In this document: positions 44,028-54,000 of the stretch, piece by piece
Layout of the letters: each line of letters begins with the position of its first letter
How positions within the stretch are numbered: position 1 is the stretch's first letter
Assembly (NCBI RefSeq): GCF_022829405.1
Contig: NZ_JAKSXW010000078.1
Span: forward strand, 83,719-147,718
Source of the DNA: Methylobacterium sp. J-076
Lineage (GTDB): Bacteria; Pseudomonadota; Alphaproteobacteria; Rhizobiales; Beijerinckiaceae
Length of the DNA stretch: 64,000 bases
Direction of reading: 5' to 3'
Notes under the pieces: model-generated
What the model was told of the DNA's origin: nothing
Seen by the model: the letters and a program-made list of their open reading frames with translations, nothing else
The model's database searches: none
Position numbers and translations under genes: made by a program

Positions 44028-45343
44028 CCCTCCCGCGAGCCCCCCGGCCGATCGAGGATCCGGAGGAGGCGAGCCCGGTCGTCGGCCCGTCGAAGCCGCG
44101 CCCGTTGCGGGCGCTGGGCCCCGGCCTGATCACCGGCGCCTCGGACGACGACCCAAGCGGCATCGCCACCTACAGCCAGGCCGGGGCGCAACTGGGCTAC
44201 GGCCTGTGCTGGACCATGCTCTACACCCTGCCGCTGATGGCGGCGGTGCAGATGGTCGCCGCCCGGATCGGCCGCACCACCGGCCGGGGCATCGCCGGGG
44301 TGCTGCGGGAGCATTATCCGAACGGTGTGCTCCAGGGCATCGTGCTCCTCCTCCTCGCGGCCAACATCCTGAACCTCGGCGCCGACCTCGGCGCCATGGC
44401 CGACGCCCTGAACCTGCTGTTGCCCGGGCCGCGCTGGCTCTACGTGGCCCTGTTCGCGGGGGCGTGCGCCTTCATGCAGCTCGCCCTGCAATACGCCCGC
44501 TACGTCACCGTCCTGAAGTGGCTGACCCTCAGCCTGTTCGCCTATCTCGGCGTGGTGATCTTCGCCCAGGTGTCCTGGGGGGAGCTGGCCCTGGCCATGG
44601 CCGTGCCGCGGCTCACCCTCGACGGGCCGGGCCTCACCACCCTGGTCGCCCTCTTCGGGACGACGATCAGCCCCTACCTGTTCTTCTGGCAGGCGGCGGA
44701 GGAGGCCGAGGACCTGGGCGCCTTCCCGCGCCGCCAGCCCCTCCTGCGCGCCCCGGAGCAGGGGCGCGGCGCCCTCCACCGGATCGAGGTGGACACCCTC
44801 GTGGGCATGACCTTCTCGAACGCGGTGGCCCTGGCCATCATGGTCACCGCCGCCGCGGTGCTGCATCCGCGGGGCATCACCGACATCCAGACCTCGGCCC
44901 AGGCGGCGGAGGCGCTGCGCCCCTTCGCCGGGCCGTTCTCCGCCACGGTCTTCGCCCTCGGCATCATCGGGACGGGGCTGCTCGCCGTGCCGGTGCTCGC
45001 GGGCTCGGCGGCCTATGCCGTGGGGGAGGCCCGGCGCTGGCCGGTGGGGTTCGGCCGGCGCCTGCTGGAGGCGCGGGCCTTCTACGGGACGGTGGCCCTG
45101 GCCACCCTCGTCGGCATGGTGATCAGCCTCGGGGCGGTGGATCCCATCCGCGCCCTGTACTGGAGCGCGGTGGTCAACGGCGTCATCGCCGTGCCGATCA
45201 TGGCGGTGATGATGCGCGCCGCCGCCCGGCCCGACATCATGGGGGCCTTCGCCGTGCGGGGGCCGCTGCGGGTCCTCGGCTGGGTCGCCACGGCCTGCAT
45301 GTTCGCGGCCGTGGTCGCCATGCTGGCTACCGGGCTGGTCTGA
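44024..45343 (+). CDS. Nramp-superfamily transporter with altered metal-site motifs
   Basis: 439 residues, about 11 membrane helices. Canonical Nramp proteins bind Mn2+/Fe2+ through DPGN in helix 1 and AxxMPH in helix 6. Here helix 1 reads DPSG (43-46, in DDDPSGIATYSQAGAQ) and helix 6 reads TTISPYLF (213-220), so the Asn and the metal-selecting Met are both absent. It belongs to a divergent branch whose substrate may be Mg2+ or another ion, or not a metal at all. GTG 44024 overlaps the upstream 104-residue gene, and its last 17 bp overlap the end of the convergent MFS gene. Confidence 0.85.
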   Translation: MTLPRAPRPIEDPEEASPVVGPSKPRPLRALGPGLITGASDDDPSGIATYSQAGAQLGYGLCWTMLYTLPLMAAVQMVAARIGRTTGRGIAGVLREHYPNGVLQGIVLLLLAANILNLGADLGAMADALNLLLPGPRWLYVALFAGACAFMQLALQYARYVTVLKWLTLSLFAYLGVVIFAQVSWGELALAMAVPRLTLDGPGLTTLVALFGTTISPYLFFWQAAEEAEDLGAFPRRQPLLRAPEQGRGALHRIEVDTLVGMTFSNAVALAIMVTAAAVLHPRGITDIQTSAQAAEALRPFAGPFSATVFALGIIGTGLLAVPVLAGSAAYAVGEARRWPVGFGRRLLEARAFYGTVALATLVGMVISLGAVDPIRALYWSAVVNGVIAVPIMAVMMRAAARPDIMGAFAVRGPLRVLGWVATACMFAAVVAMLATGLV

Positions 45344-46583
45344 TCCGCGGCAGGAAGGCCGCCAGCAGGCCGATGGCCGGCAGGAAGGCGCAGAGGCGAT
45401 AGACGTAATCGATGCTCGTCCGGTCGGCGACCTCGCCGAGCACCGCCGCCCCGAGCCCGCCCATCCCGAAGGACAGGCCGAAGAACAGGCCACCCACGAG
45501 GCCGACCCGGCCGGGGAGCAGTTCCTGCGCGTAGACGAGGATCGCCGGCATGGCCGAGGCCAGGATCATCCCGATCGGCACCGTCAGCGCCACGGTGAGC
45601 CAGAAGTTCGCGTAGGGCAGGGCGAGGGTGAAGGGCAGCACGCCCAGGATCGAGCCCCAGATCACCGCCTTGCGCCCGATCCGGTCGCCCACCGGGCCGC
45701 CCACCAGGGTCCCCGTCGCCACCGATCCGAGGAAGACGAACAGGCAGAGCTGCGAGGCCTGCACCGAGACGTGGAAGCGGTCGATCAGGTAGAACGTGTA
45801 GTAGGAGTTGAAGCTCGCCATGTAGAAGAATTTGGAGAAGATCAGCACGATCAGGATGCCGATGGTCGCCACGATCTTCCCGTGGGGGAGGACCTGCTCC
45901 GCGCCCCCGGCCCTGGCGCCTCGCCGGGCCGCCGCCGCGAGGCGCGCCCGGTACCAGCGCCCGACCCAGGCCAGCACGCCGATGCCGGCCAGCGCCGCCA
46001 GGGAGAACCAGATCACGCTGTGCTGCCCGTTCGGCACCACGATGAAGGCGGCCAGCAGCGGCCCGAGGGCCTGGCCGGTGTTGCCGCCGACCTGGAACAC
46101 CGACTGGGCCAGCCCGTAGCGCCCCCCCGAGGCCGCCCGCGCCATGCGCGAGGATTCCGGGTGGAAGACCGAGGAGCCCATGCCCACGAGCCCGGCGGCG
46201 ACCAGCAGCACCCCGTAGGACCACGCGCTGGCCAGCAGCACGATGCCCAGGAGCGAGCAGGTCATCCCCACGGTCAGGGAGAAGGGGCTCGGGCGCTTGT
46301 CCGTGTAGAAGCCGACGACGGGCTGGAGCAGCGACGAGGTGAGCTGGAAGGTGAGGGTGATCAGCCCGATCTGCCCGAAATCGAGGGCGAAGCTCTGCTT
46401 GAGGAGCGGGTAGATCGCCGGGACCAGGGACTGGATCAGGTCGTTCAGCAGGTGGGACAGGCTGAGGGCCGCCAGGATCCCGTAGGTGGTCGTCTCGGCC
46501 CGGGCCGGCGTGGGGGGCGAGACCGGCGACGCCCCGTCGATCGCCGCCACCGGCAGCGTTCCCTCGGCCCTGTGCGCGTTCAT
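45327..46583 (-). CDS. fsr: Fosmidomycin-resistance-type MFS transporter
   Basis: 418 residues, 12 membrane helices. SHLLNDLIQSLVPAIYPLLK in helix 1 and GFYTDKRPSPFSL in the first loop are characteristic of the Fsr branch, whose E. coli member exports fosmidomycin. The N-terminal 35 residues are hydrophilic. The true physiological substrate is not known. The stop region overlaps the Nramp-like gene tail to tail by 17 bp. It is divergent from the oxalate carrier gene. Confidence 0.87.
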   Translation of the reverse strand: MNAHRAEGTLPVAAIDGASPVSPPTPARAETTTYGILAALSLSHLLNDLIQSLVPAIYPLLKQSFALDFGQIGLITLTFQLTSSLLQPVVGFYTDKRPSPFSLTVGMTCSLLGIVLLASAWSYGVLLVAAGLVGMGSSVFHPESSRMARAASGGRYGLAQSVFQVGGNTGQALGPLLAAFIVVPNGQHSVIWFSLAALAGIGVLAWVGRWYRARLAAAARRGARAGGAEQVLPHGKIVATIGILIVLIFSKFFYMASFNSYYTFYLIDRFHVSVQASQLCLFVFLGSVATGTLVGGPVGDRIGRKAVIWGSILGVLPFTLALPYANFWLTVALTVPIGMILASAMPAILVYAQELLPGRVGLVGGLFFGLSFGMGGLGAAVLGEVADRTSIDYVYRLCAFLPAIGLLAAFLPRIRPAR

Positions 46584-46961
46584 CTCGCCGTCGTCCCTGA
46601 TTCCATCCCCACACCCCCGTGCGCCCGCCTTATGCGCCCATCGCCGGGCGAACGGAACGGGACGGGGGCATGGCGCCGGGGGCAGGCGGGGGGCGGGTGT
46701 CGCTCACGTCTGCGTGAGCGGGGTCCTCGCCCGCATCCCCGGCTCCGCCCCGCGGCCCCGGATTGAAGGCGGCGGGGAAGGTCGCTCTCGCTGCGCCGCC
46801 CACTCCCCGTGTTGCGCCGCCGTTCAAATTTTTCCGAGCGACGGCAAAATATTTTGCCGATCTACAATGAATGATCCCGCCGGCTGGCATATTGTATCGT
46901 TTATTTACTGCTTTAGAACCTTGGCGCTCAGGTTAAAGTTCGCAGAGGAGCGCCCCCTTAC
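46584..46961. other. 378-bp divergent region upstream of the oxalate genes
   Basis: GC-rich near the fsr-like gene, then sharply AT-rich from about 46,820 to 46,945. It contains the 18-bp palindrome described separately. A possible ribosome site AGAGGAG precedes the oxlT start. No reading frame was believed. Confidence 0.5.
46842..46859. promoter_or_regulatory. Perfect 18-bp palindrome, operator candidate for oxalate genes
   Basis: CGGCAAAATATTTTGCCG is a perfect inverted repeat with no spacer, 103 bp before the OxlT start in AT-rich DNA. Its length and symmetry fit a dimeric helix-turn-helix regulator. It could serve either the oxalate genes or the divergent fsr-like gene. Confidence 0.65.
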
Positions 46962-48266
46962 ATGGCCATGCCTGCCGCAGATCCCGCGCGGGGTCCGATC
47001 GTCGGCGCCTCCGGGGTGGGTGCCCCCGCCATTGGCCGCTGGGGCCAGCTCGCCCTCGGCGTGCTGTGCATGTCGATGATCGCGAACATGCAGTACGGCT
47101 GGACGCTCTTCGTCAATCCGATCAACGACAAGTATCAGTGGGGCAAGCCGGCGATCCAGGTCGCCTTCACCATCTTCGTCATCACCGAGACGTGGCTGGT
47201 GCCGATCGAGGGCTGGTTCGTGGACCGCTACGGCCCGCGGGTGGTGACGCTCATCGGCGGCGGCCTCTGCGCCCTCGGCTGGACCATGAACGCCTACGCC
47301 GAGTCCCTGGCGATGCTCTACGCCGCCGCCGCCGTGGGCGGCATCGGCGCCGGGGCGGTCTACGGCACCTGCGTCGGCAACGCCCTCAAGTGGTTCCCGG
47401 ACCGGCGCGGCCTCGCCGCCGGCCTCACCGCGGCGGGCTTCGGGGCGGGCTCGGCCCTCACCGTCGTGCCGATCGCGGCGATGATCCGCGACAGCGGTTA
47501 CGAGCACACCTTCCTCGTCTTCGGCCTCGGCCAGGGCCTCGTGGTGATGATCGCCTCGCAGCTGCTGTCGGCCCCCGATGCCGGCTTCAAGGACCGGATG
47601 CTCTCCGGCGTGCCCGCCGCCAACGCGGTCACCCGCCGGCAATACGGCCCCTCCGAGATGGTGCGCACGCCGGTCTTCTGGCTGATGTACCTGATGTTCG
47701 TGCTGATGGCCGCGGGCGGCCTGATGGCCACGGCCTCCCTCGGCCCCATCGCCAAGGACTTCAAGGTCGAGGGCGTGCCGGTCTCGATCCTCGGCCTGAC
47801 CCTGCCGGCCCTGACCTTCGCGCTCACCATCGACCGGGTGCTCAACGGCGTCACGCGGCCGTTCTTCGGCTGGGTCTCGGACCGGATCGGGCGCGAGAAC
47901 ACCATGGTCCTCGCCTTCACCATCGAGGGCGTCGGCATCCTGGCGCTGGGCCTGCTCGCCCATCACCCCTTCGCCTTCGTGCTGCTCACCGGCCTCGTGT
48001 TCTTCGCCTGGGGGGAGATCTACTCCTTGTTCCCCTCGACCTGCGCCGACACCTACGGCTGCCAGTCGGCCACCGCCAATTCGGGGCTGCTCTACACGGC
48101 GAAGGGGACCGCCTCGCTGCTGCTGCCGGTCTTCCTGCTGATCCAGTCGCAGACCGGGAGCTGGCAGACGGTGTTCTACGTCGCCTCGGGCATGGCCTTC
48201 CTGGCGGCCTTCCTGGCCATGTTCGTGCTCAAGCCCATGCGGGCGAGGTTCGTGGCGCGAAGCTAG
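46962..48266 (+). CDS. oxlT: Oxalate/formate antiporter-like MFS carrier
   Basis: 434 residues, 12 membrane helices. It follows OxlT closely in key places: NMQYGWTLFVNPINDKYQWG in helix 1, IDRVLNGVTRPFFGWVSDR with the Arg equivalent to OxlT R272, and LLYTAKGTASLL with the Lys equivalent to K355. Both charged residues bind oxalate in the characterised carrier. Next to oxalate-CoA ligase and a PanE-like reductase, it most likely imports oxalate, either by antiport or as net uptake. ATG 46962 is chosen. The reductase gene follows after 121 bp on the same strand. Confidence 0.88.
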   Translation: MAMPAADPARGPIVGASGVGAPAIGRWGQLALGVLCMSMIANMQYGWTLFVNPINDKYQWGKPAIQVAFTIFVITETWLVPIEGWFVDRYGPRVVTLIGGGLCALGWTMNAYAESLAMLYAAAAVGGIGAGAVYGTCVGNALKWFPDRRGLAAGLTAAGFGAGSALTVVPIAAMIRDSGYEHTFLVFGLGQGLVVMIASQLLSAPDAGFKDRMLSGVPAANAVTRRQYGPSEMVRTPVFWLMYLMFVLMAAGGLMATASLGPIAKDFKVEGVPVSILGLTLPALTFALTIDRVLNGVTRPFFGWVSDRIGRENTMVLAFTIEGVGILALGLLAHHPFAFVLLTGLVFFAWGEIYSLFPSTCADTYGCQSATANSGLLYTAKGTASLLLPVFLLIQSQTGSWQTVFYVASGMAFLAAFLAMFVLKPMRARFVARS

Positions 48267-48387
48267 CGGCGGATCGTTCCGTGCGGCGGCCCGTTTCGTC
48301 TGGCAGGCGGGGCGGTGCCGCCGATACAGTCGACGCAAGCCGCCTCGCGCGGCATCGCCAATCATCCCTGCAGGGTACACGGGTCCC

Positions 48388-49395
48388 ATGAGTATCGCGA
48401 TCGTCGGCGCCGGCGCCATCGGCGGCTATCTCGGCGTGAAGCTGGCGGAGGCCGGCGAGGACGTCACCTTCATCGCCCGCTCCAACGCCGAGGCCATCGC
48501 CCGCGACGGCCTGCGGCTGATCGAGGAGGACGGCACGGAGCGCCACGCCCGCAACGTGAGGGCGACGCGCTCGATGAAGGAGGCCGGGCCGCACGACCTC
48601 GTGCTGCTCACGGTGAAGGCCCATCAGGTCGGCCCTATCGCCGCCGACCTCGAGGCCCTCATGGGTCCGGACACCACCGTGGTGACGATGCAGAACGGGA
48701 TCCCCTGGTGGTACTTCACCGGCGGATACGGCGGCGAGCACGCGGGCACCCGGCTGGAGACCGCCGACCCCGGCGGCCTCATCGCCCGGCACCTCGACCC
48801 CCGCCGGGTCGTCGGCTCCGTGGTCTACCCGGCGGCGGTGCTCACCGACCCCGGCACGGTGAAGGTGATCGAGGGCAACCGCTTCGGCCTCGGCGAGCTC
48901 GACGGCTCCAAGTCCGAGCGGGTGCTGGCCATCTCGCAGCGCCTGACCCAGGCCGGCTTCAAGGCCCCCGTCACCACCGACATCCGGGCCGAGATCTGGC
49001 TGAAGCTCTGGGGCAACCTCAGCTTCAACCCGATCTCCGCGCTGACCCACGCCACGCTGGAAGACATCTGCCGCTTCCCCGACACCCGGGCCCTCGCCAC
49101 GGAGATGATGAAGGAGGCCGAGCGGATCGCCAACGCGCTCGGCATCACCTTCCGCGTCGGCATCGACCGGCGCATCGCCGGCGCCGAGAAGGTCGGTGCG
49201 CACAAGACCTCGATGCTCCAGGACGTGGAGGCCGGGCGCCCCATCGAGCTGGAGGCGCTCGTCGGCTCGGTGATCGAGCTCGGGCGCCTCATCGGGGTGG
49301 CGACGCCGCATATCGACAGCGTCTACGCCCTGATGCGGCTGCTGGCCCAGAGCCTCGACCGGGCGAACGGCCACCTCGCCATCGCCTCCGCCTGA
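48388..49395 (+). CDS. panE: PanE-like ketopantoate-reductase family enzyme, candidate oxalyl-CoA reductase
   Basis: 335 residues. The NADP-binding start is IAIVGAGAIGGYLGVKLAEAG. The C-terminal domain has the family Lys and Asn in EIWLKLWGNLSFNPISAL. By fold it is a 2-dehydropantoate 2-reductase. However, it lies between an oxalate carrier and an oxalate-CoA ligase, and in Methylobacterium extorquens a PanE-like protein (PanE2) is, from memory, reported to reduce oxalyl-CoA to glyoxylate. That role fits the location better than pantothenate synthesis. The sequence alone cannot separate the two. ATG 48388 was used. Confidence 0.85.
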   Translation: MSIAIVGAGAIGGYLGVKLAEAGEDVTFIARSNAEAIARDGLRLIEEDGTERHARNVRATRSMKEAGPHDLVLLTVKAHQVGPIAADLEALMGPDTTVVTMQNGIPWWYFTGGYGGEHAGTRLETADPGGLIARHLDPRRVVGSVVYPAAVLTDPGTVKVIEGNRFGLGELDGSKSERVLAISQRLTQAGFKAPVTTDIRAEIWLKLWGNLSFNPISALTHATLEDICRFPDTRALATEMMKEAERIANALGITFRVGIDRRIAGAEKVGAHKTSMLQDVEAGRPIELEALVGSVIELGRLIGVATPHIDSVYALMRLLAQSLDRANGHLAIASA

Positions 49396-49430
49396 CCTCC
49401 CCCGAACCGACGCCATCCGAGGACGCCCCC

Positions 49431-50963
49431 GTGGCCGCACCCGCAACCACCCTCCGTGACCTCATCGCCGCGGGCGCGGACGAGGCCCCCGCCCTCACGA
49501 GCCCCGGCGGCGTGCCGCTGACCTTCGGCCGCCTGCGCGACCTCACCGACCGCACCGTCGCCGCCCTCAACGCCCGGGGCATCGGCCGGGGCGAGCGGGT
49601 CGCCATCGTCCTGCCGAACGGGCCGGAGATGGCCGCGGCCTTCATCGCGGTGGCGGCGGGCACCACCTCGGCGCCCCTCAACCCGGCCTACACGGCGGAC
49701 GAGTTCGAGTTCTACCTCAACGACCTGCGGGCGCGGCTCCTGGTCGTGGCCGAGGGCAGCGATTCGGCGGCGGTCGCGGTGGCCGAGAAGCTCGGCATGG
49801 CCGTGGCCCGCCTGACACCGACCCCGGAGGAGGGCGCGGGCAGCTTCACCCTGGCCTTCGCCGGGGAGGCGGGCGAGCCCTCCGCCCACGGTGGCCTCGC
49901 CGGGACGGGGGACGTCGCCCTGGTCCTGCACACCTCCGGCACCACCTCGCGCCCGAAGATCGTGCCCCTCAGCCAGGGCAACGTCAGCGCCTCGGCCCGG
50001 CACATCCGCACCAGCCTCGCCTTCACGGCGCAGGACCGCGGCCTGAACATCATGCCGCTGTTCCACATCCACGGGCTGATCGCCGGCATCCTGGCGCCGC
50101 TCTCGGCGGGGGGGCAGGTCTGCTGCACGCCGGGCTTCAACGCCCTGAAGTTCTTCGGCTGGATGGAGGAGGCCAAGCCCACCTGGTACACGGGCGTGCC
50201 GACCATGCACCAGGCGATCCTCGGCCGGGCCGGGCGCAACCGCGAGACCATCGCCGCGACGCCGCTGCGGTTCATCCGCTCCTCCTCCGCCTCCCTGCCG
50301 CCGCAGGTGCTGCGCGAGCTGGAGGAGACCTTCGGCGCCCCCGTCATCGAGGCCTACGGCATGACCGAGGCCGCCCACCAGATGGCCTCGAACCCCCTGC
50401 CGCCGCAGAAGAACCGCCCCGGCGCGGTCGGCCTCGCGGCGGGCCCGGAGATCGCCGTCGTCGGCGCCGACGGGGAGCCCCTGCCGGCGGGGGAGCCCGG
50501 CGAGATCGTGATCCGCGGTCCCAACGTCATGGCCGGCTACGAGAACAACGAGAAGGCCAATGCCGAGGCCTTCACCCCCCAGGGCTGGTTCCGCACCGGC
50601 GACCAGGGCGTGCTCTCGCCGGACGGCTACCTCTCGATCACCGGGCGGCTCAAGGAGATCATCAACCGCGGCGGCGAGAAGATCAGCCCCCGCGAGGTGG
50701 ACGAGATCCTCCTCGACCACCCCGCCGTGCTGCAATGCGTGACCTTCGCCCTGCCCCACGACAAGCTCGGGGAGGAGGTCGCCGCCGCCATCGTCCTGCG
50801 CGAGGGCGCCTCCGCGGGGGAGAAGGAGATCCGCGGTTTCGCCTCCGAGCGCCTCGCCCCGTTCAAGGTGCCGGCGCGGATCGTCATCCTGCCGGAGATC
50901 CCGAGGGGGGCCACCGGCAAGCTGCAGCGGATCGGGCTGGCACAGAAGCTCGGCCTCGCCTGA
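49431..50963 (+). CDS. Oxalate-CoA ligase (AMP-forming)
   Basis: 510 residues, an acyl-adenylate-forming enzyme of the Pcs60/AAE3 branch. The phosphate loop reads HTSGTTSRPKIVPL, the signature YGMTEAAHQM, and the hinge GRLKEIINRGGEKISPREV. The catalytic Lys lies near the end in GATGKLQRIG. HTSGTTSRPK is shared with plant and yeast oxalyl-CoA synthetases. It activates oxalate to oxalyl-CoA with ATP. The start is GTG 49431, with GAGG upstream, 35 bp after the PanE-like gene. It supplies the substrate for the proposed oxalyl-CoA reductase. Confidence 0.9.
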   Translation: MAAPATTLRDLIAAGADEAPALTSPGGVPLTFGRLRDLTDRTVAALNARGIGRGERVAIVLPNGPEMAAAFIAVAAGTTSAPLNPAYTADEFEFYLNDLRARLLVVAEGSDSAAVAVAEKLGMAVARLTPTPEEGAGSFTLAFAGEAGEPSAHGGLAGTGDVALVLHTSGTTSRPKIVPLSQGNVSASARHIRTSLAFTAQDRGLNIMPLFHIHGLIAGILAPLSAGGQVCCTPGFNALKFFGWMEEAKPTWYTGVPTMHQAILGRAGRNRETIAATPLRFIRSSSASLPPQVLRELEETFGAPVIEAYGMTEAAHQMASNPLPPQKNRPGAVGLAAGPEIAVVGADGEPLPAGEPGEIVIRGPNVMAGYENNEKANAEAFTPQGWFRTGDQGVLSPDGYLSITGRLKEIINRGGEKISPREVDEILLDHPAVLQCVTFALPHDKLGEEVAAAIVLREGASAGEKEIRGFASERLAPFKVPARIVILPEIPRGATGKLQRIGLAQKLGLA

Positions 50964-51091
50964 GACATATCGTCAGCGTCGAGGATAGGAAGAGATCAAG
51001 TCGCTACAGGAAAGGATAGCGTAAGGAACATTTATGGATTGGGCCCCATCAATCCCTGGATCGGCACGCGAAGGTTTCGCGGTTCGTTCCT

Positions 51092-54000
51092 GTGAGATCT
51101 CAGCCCTTGGACTGTGTGGCCCCCGTCCCGCCATCGCCAGCCCCGGCCCGCTGTGACGGCGGTTCGCCCCTCGACTCGGCCTGTGGCGTCGCCAGGGCCC
51201 TCCTCGGCGCCCCCTCGGCCTTCGCGATCCTCGACGGGGCGGACGGGATCCGCATCGCCGGCCTCAGTGGGATCGACGGCGACCGCGCGGGCCTGATCGC
51301 CGGATCGCCCGGCTTCGGTGCCGGCCTCGGCCGCATGGCGCAGGGCGTGGTGCTGCGCGGGCTTCCCGGCGGCGCGGCCTTCTGCGCCGTCGCCCCCCTC
51401 CATGCGGGGGATGGGGGCTGGATCGGCGCCCTGTGCGTGATCGACGGGGCGGACCGCCCCGATCCCGCCCCGGCGGCGTGGGGCTCCCTCGCCGAGGCGG
51501 CCCGGCTCGTGGCCGGGGCGCTGCGCGCGGAGGAGGCGGAGCGCCGCCTCGCCGGCAGCGAGACCCGCCACCTCCAGGCCCAGGCCGCCCGCCGGGTGGC
51601 GGAGGAGACGGCCTCCTTCGGCCATTGGCGCCTGGACGTCGCCACGCAAACCCTCGCGTGGTCGGCGGGGATCGCGGCGATCTTCGGCCGCAACGCGATC
51701 CTCGAGCCGGTGCCCCTGGACACCCATTGCAGCTTCTACCACCCGGAGGACCGCGACGAGGTCCGGCGGCGCATCGGTGTGGCCCTGAACGGGCGGGGCC
51801 GGCTGCCCCGCGGCGGGTACGAGCACCGCTCCCGCATCCTGCGCCCCGATGGCGAGATCCGCCACGTCAGCGTGCGCGGCATCGACGAGCGCGATGCCTC
51901 CGGCCGCCTCGTGGCCGTCTGCGGCATCTGCCTCGACGTCACCGAGCTCACCCGCTCCACCCGCGCCCTGGAGGAGACGGACCGCCTGCTGCGCGCCACC
52001 CTGGAGGCGATCGACCAGGGGCTGCTGATGACCGACGGCGAGGGGCGGGTCCGGGTCTTCAACCGGCACGTCGCGGGCATGATGGGCGTGCCCGACGGGC
52101 TGCTCTCCGACGGGGCCCCGTTCGCGGCGGTGCGCGCCCACCAGTTCGCCCACGGCGAGTTCGCGAAGGTCCACCCCGACCTCCGGCGGTGGCTGGAACA
52201 CGGGGAGCCCGAGCACCGGGTGGCCGTCTACGAGCGCGAGCGCCCGGACGGGACCGTCCTCCAGGTCCGCACGCTTCCGTTCTCCGGAGGCGGCCTCGTC
52301 CGGACCTTCACCGACGTCACCGCCCAGCGCCGGGCCCAGAACGCCCTGCGCGCCAGCGAGCGCCGCTACCGCCTGATCGCCGAGCACGCCAGCGACATCA
52401 TCGTCTTCAGCGACCTCGACACCACGCGCCGCTACGTCTCCCACGCGGTGACGCCGATCCTCGGCTACGACCCCGAGGAGCTGGTCGGCACCCGGCCCGT
52501 CGCCTTCATCCACCCCGACGACGGGGCGGCCTTCGATGCCGCCCTGGGCGCCCTGCGGGAGGGCGGCACGGAGCGGGCGCCGATTCCGCTGCGCTACCGC
52601 CACCGGGACGGCCACTGGGTCTGGCTGGAGCTGGCCTTCGCGCTGGTCCACGACCCCGACAGCGGCGAGCCGGACGGGTACGTCTCGACCCTGCGCGACG
52701 TGAGCGCCCGCGTGGCGGCGGAGGAGGCGGCCCGGCGCGGCGAGGCCCGGAACTGGGCCGTGGCCGAGGAGCGGCTGCGGGCGATGCAGGCGCAGGCGGA
52801 CTTCTCCACCGCGGCGAGCGCGGCCATCCTGGCGCAGCTCGCGGAGGGGGTGATCGTCACCGACGCCGCCGGGCGGATCACCCTGGTGAACACCGCCGCC
52901 GCGGGCATCCACGGCGTGTCGCGGCTCGATGTCGAGCCCGATGCCTACAGCGACACCTACCACCTCTTCACGGAGGAGGGGAAACCCTACCCGCCCCGGG
53001 ATCTCCCCCTCGCCAAGGCGGTGCGGGGCGAGACCGTCCGCGACGCGCGCTGGCGCATCCGGCGGCCGGACGGGACCGAGGTCGTCGCCATCGGCAACGC
53101 CCAGCCCCTGCGCGGGGGCGAGGGCGGCCAGATCGGCGCGGTCCTCACCGTGCGCGACGACACCGCCCGGGACGCCGCCGAGGGGGCCCTGCGCACCCTC
53201 AACGCGACGCTGGCCCAGCGGGTGGCGGAGCGCACCTGCGAGGCCGAGGCGGCCCGGGAGCTGGCCGAGGCGGGGAGCCGGGCGAAATCCGAGTTCCTGG
53301 CCTCCATGAGCCACGAGATCCGCACGCCCCTCAACGGCATCATCGGCTATGCCGACCTCCTCCTCGACGAGGGCGGGCTCGGCACCCGCATCCGCCAGTA
53401 CGGCGAGCGCATCCGCTCGGCGGGCGCGGCCCTGCTCACCGTGGTCAACGACGTGCTGGACGTCTCGAAGATCGAGGCGGGGCAGGTCGAGATCGCCCGC
53501 CGCCCCTTCGCCCCCGCCGCCCTTATCGACAACACCCTGTCGATCGTCCGCGGCCTCGCCGAGGCGAAGGGCCTCGCCCTCGGCCTCTCGATCGATCCCG
53601 CCCTGCCGGACTGGCTGGCCGGCGACGAGGACCGGCTGCGGCAGGTGCTGCTCAACCTCCTCAACAACGCCATCAAGTTCACGCCCACCGGCCGGATCGA
53701 CCTGACCGTCGCCGTGGCCGGGCAGCGTGGCGACGCGGTGAGCCTCGACTTCCGGGTGAGCGACACCGGCATCGGCATCCCGGCGGACAAGCAGGATCGG
53801 CTGTTCCGGCGGTTCAGCCAGGTCGATGGCTCCTACCGCCGCGCCCATGACGGCGCGGGCCTCGGCCTGGCGATCTGCAAGAGCCTCGTGGAGCTGATGG
53901 GCGGCGCGGTGCGGGTCGAGAGCGTCGAGGAGCGGGGCTCCACCTTCTCGTTCACCGTCGACCTCCCCCGGACCCTCCCCCCGGAGGCGGCCAAGCGCGA

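Noticed and set aside
44024..45343. Ordinary MntH manganese transporter
   Set aside because: Both diagnostic motifs (DPGN and AxxMPH) are changed, so the standard label would overstate what is known.
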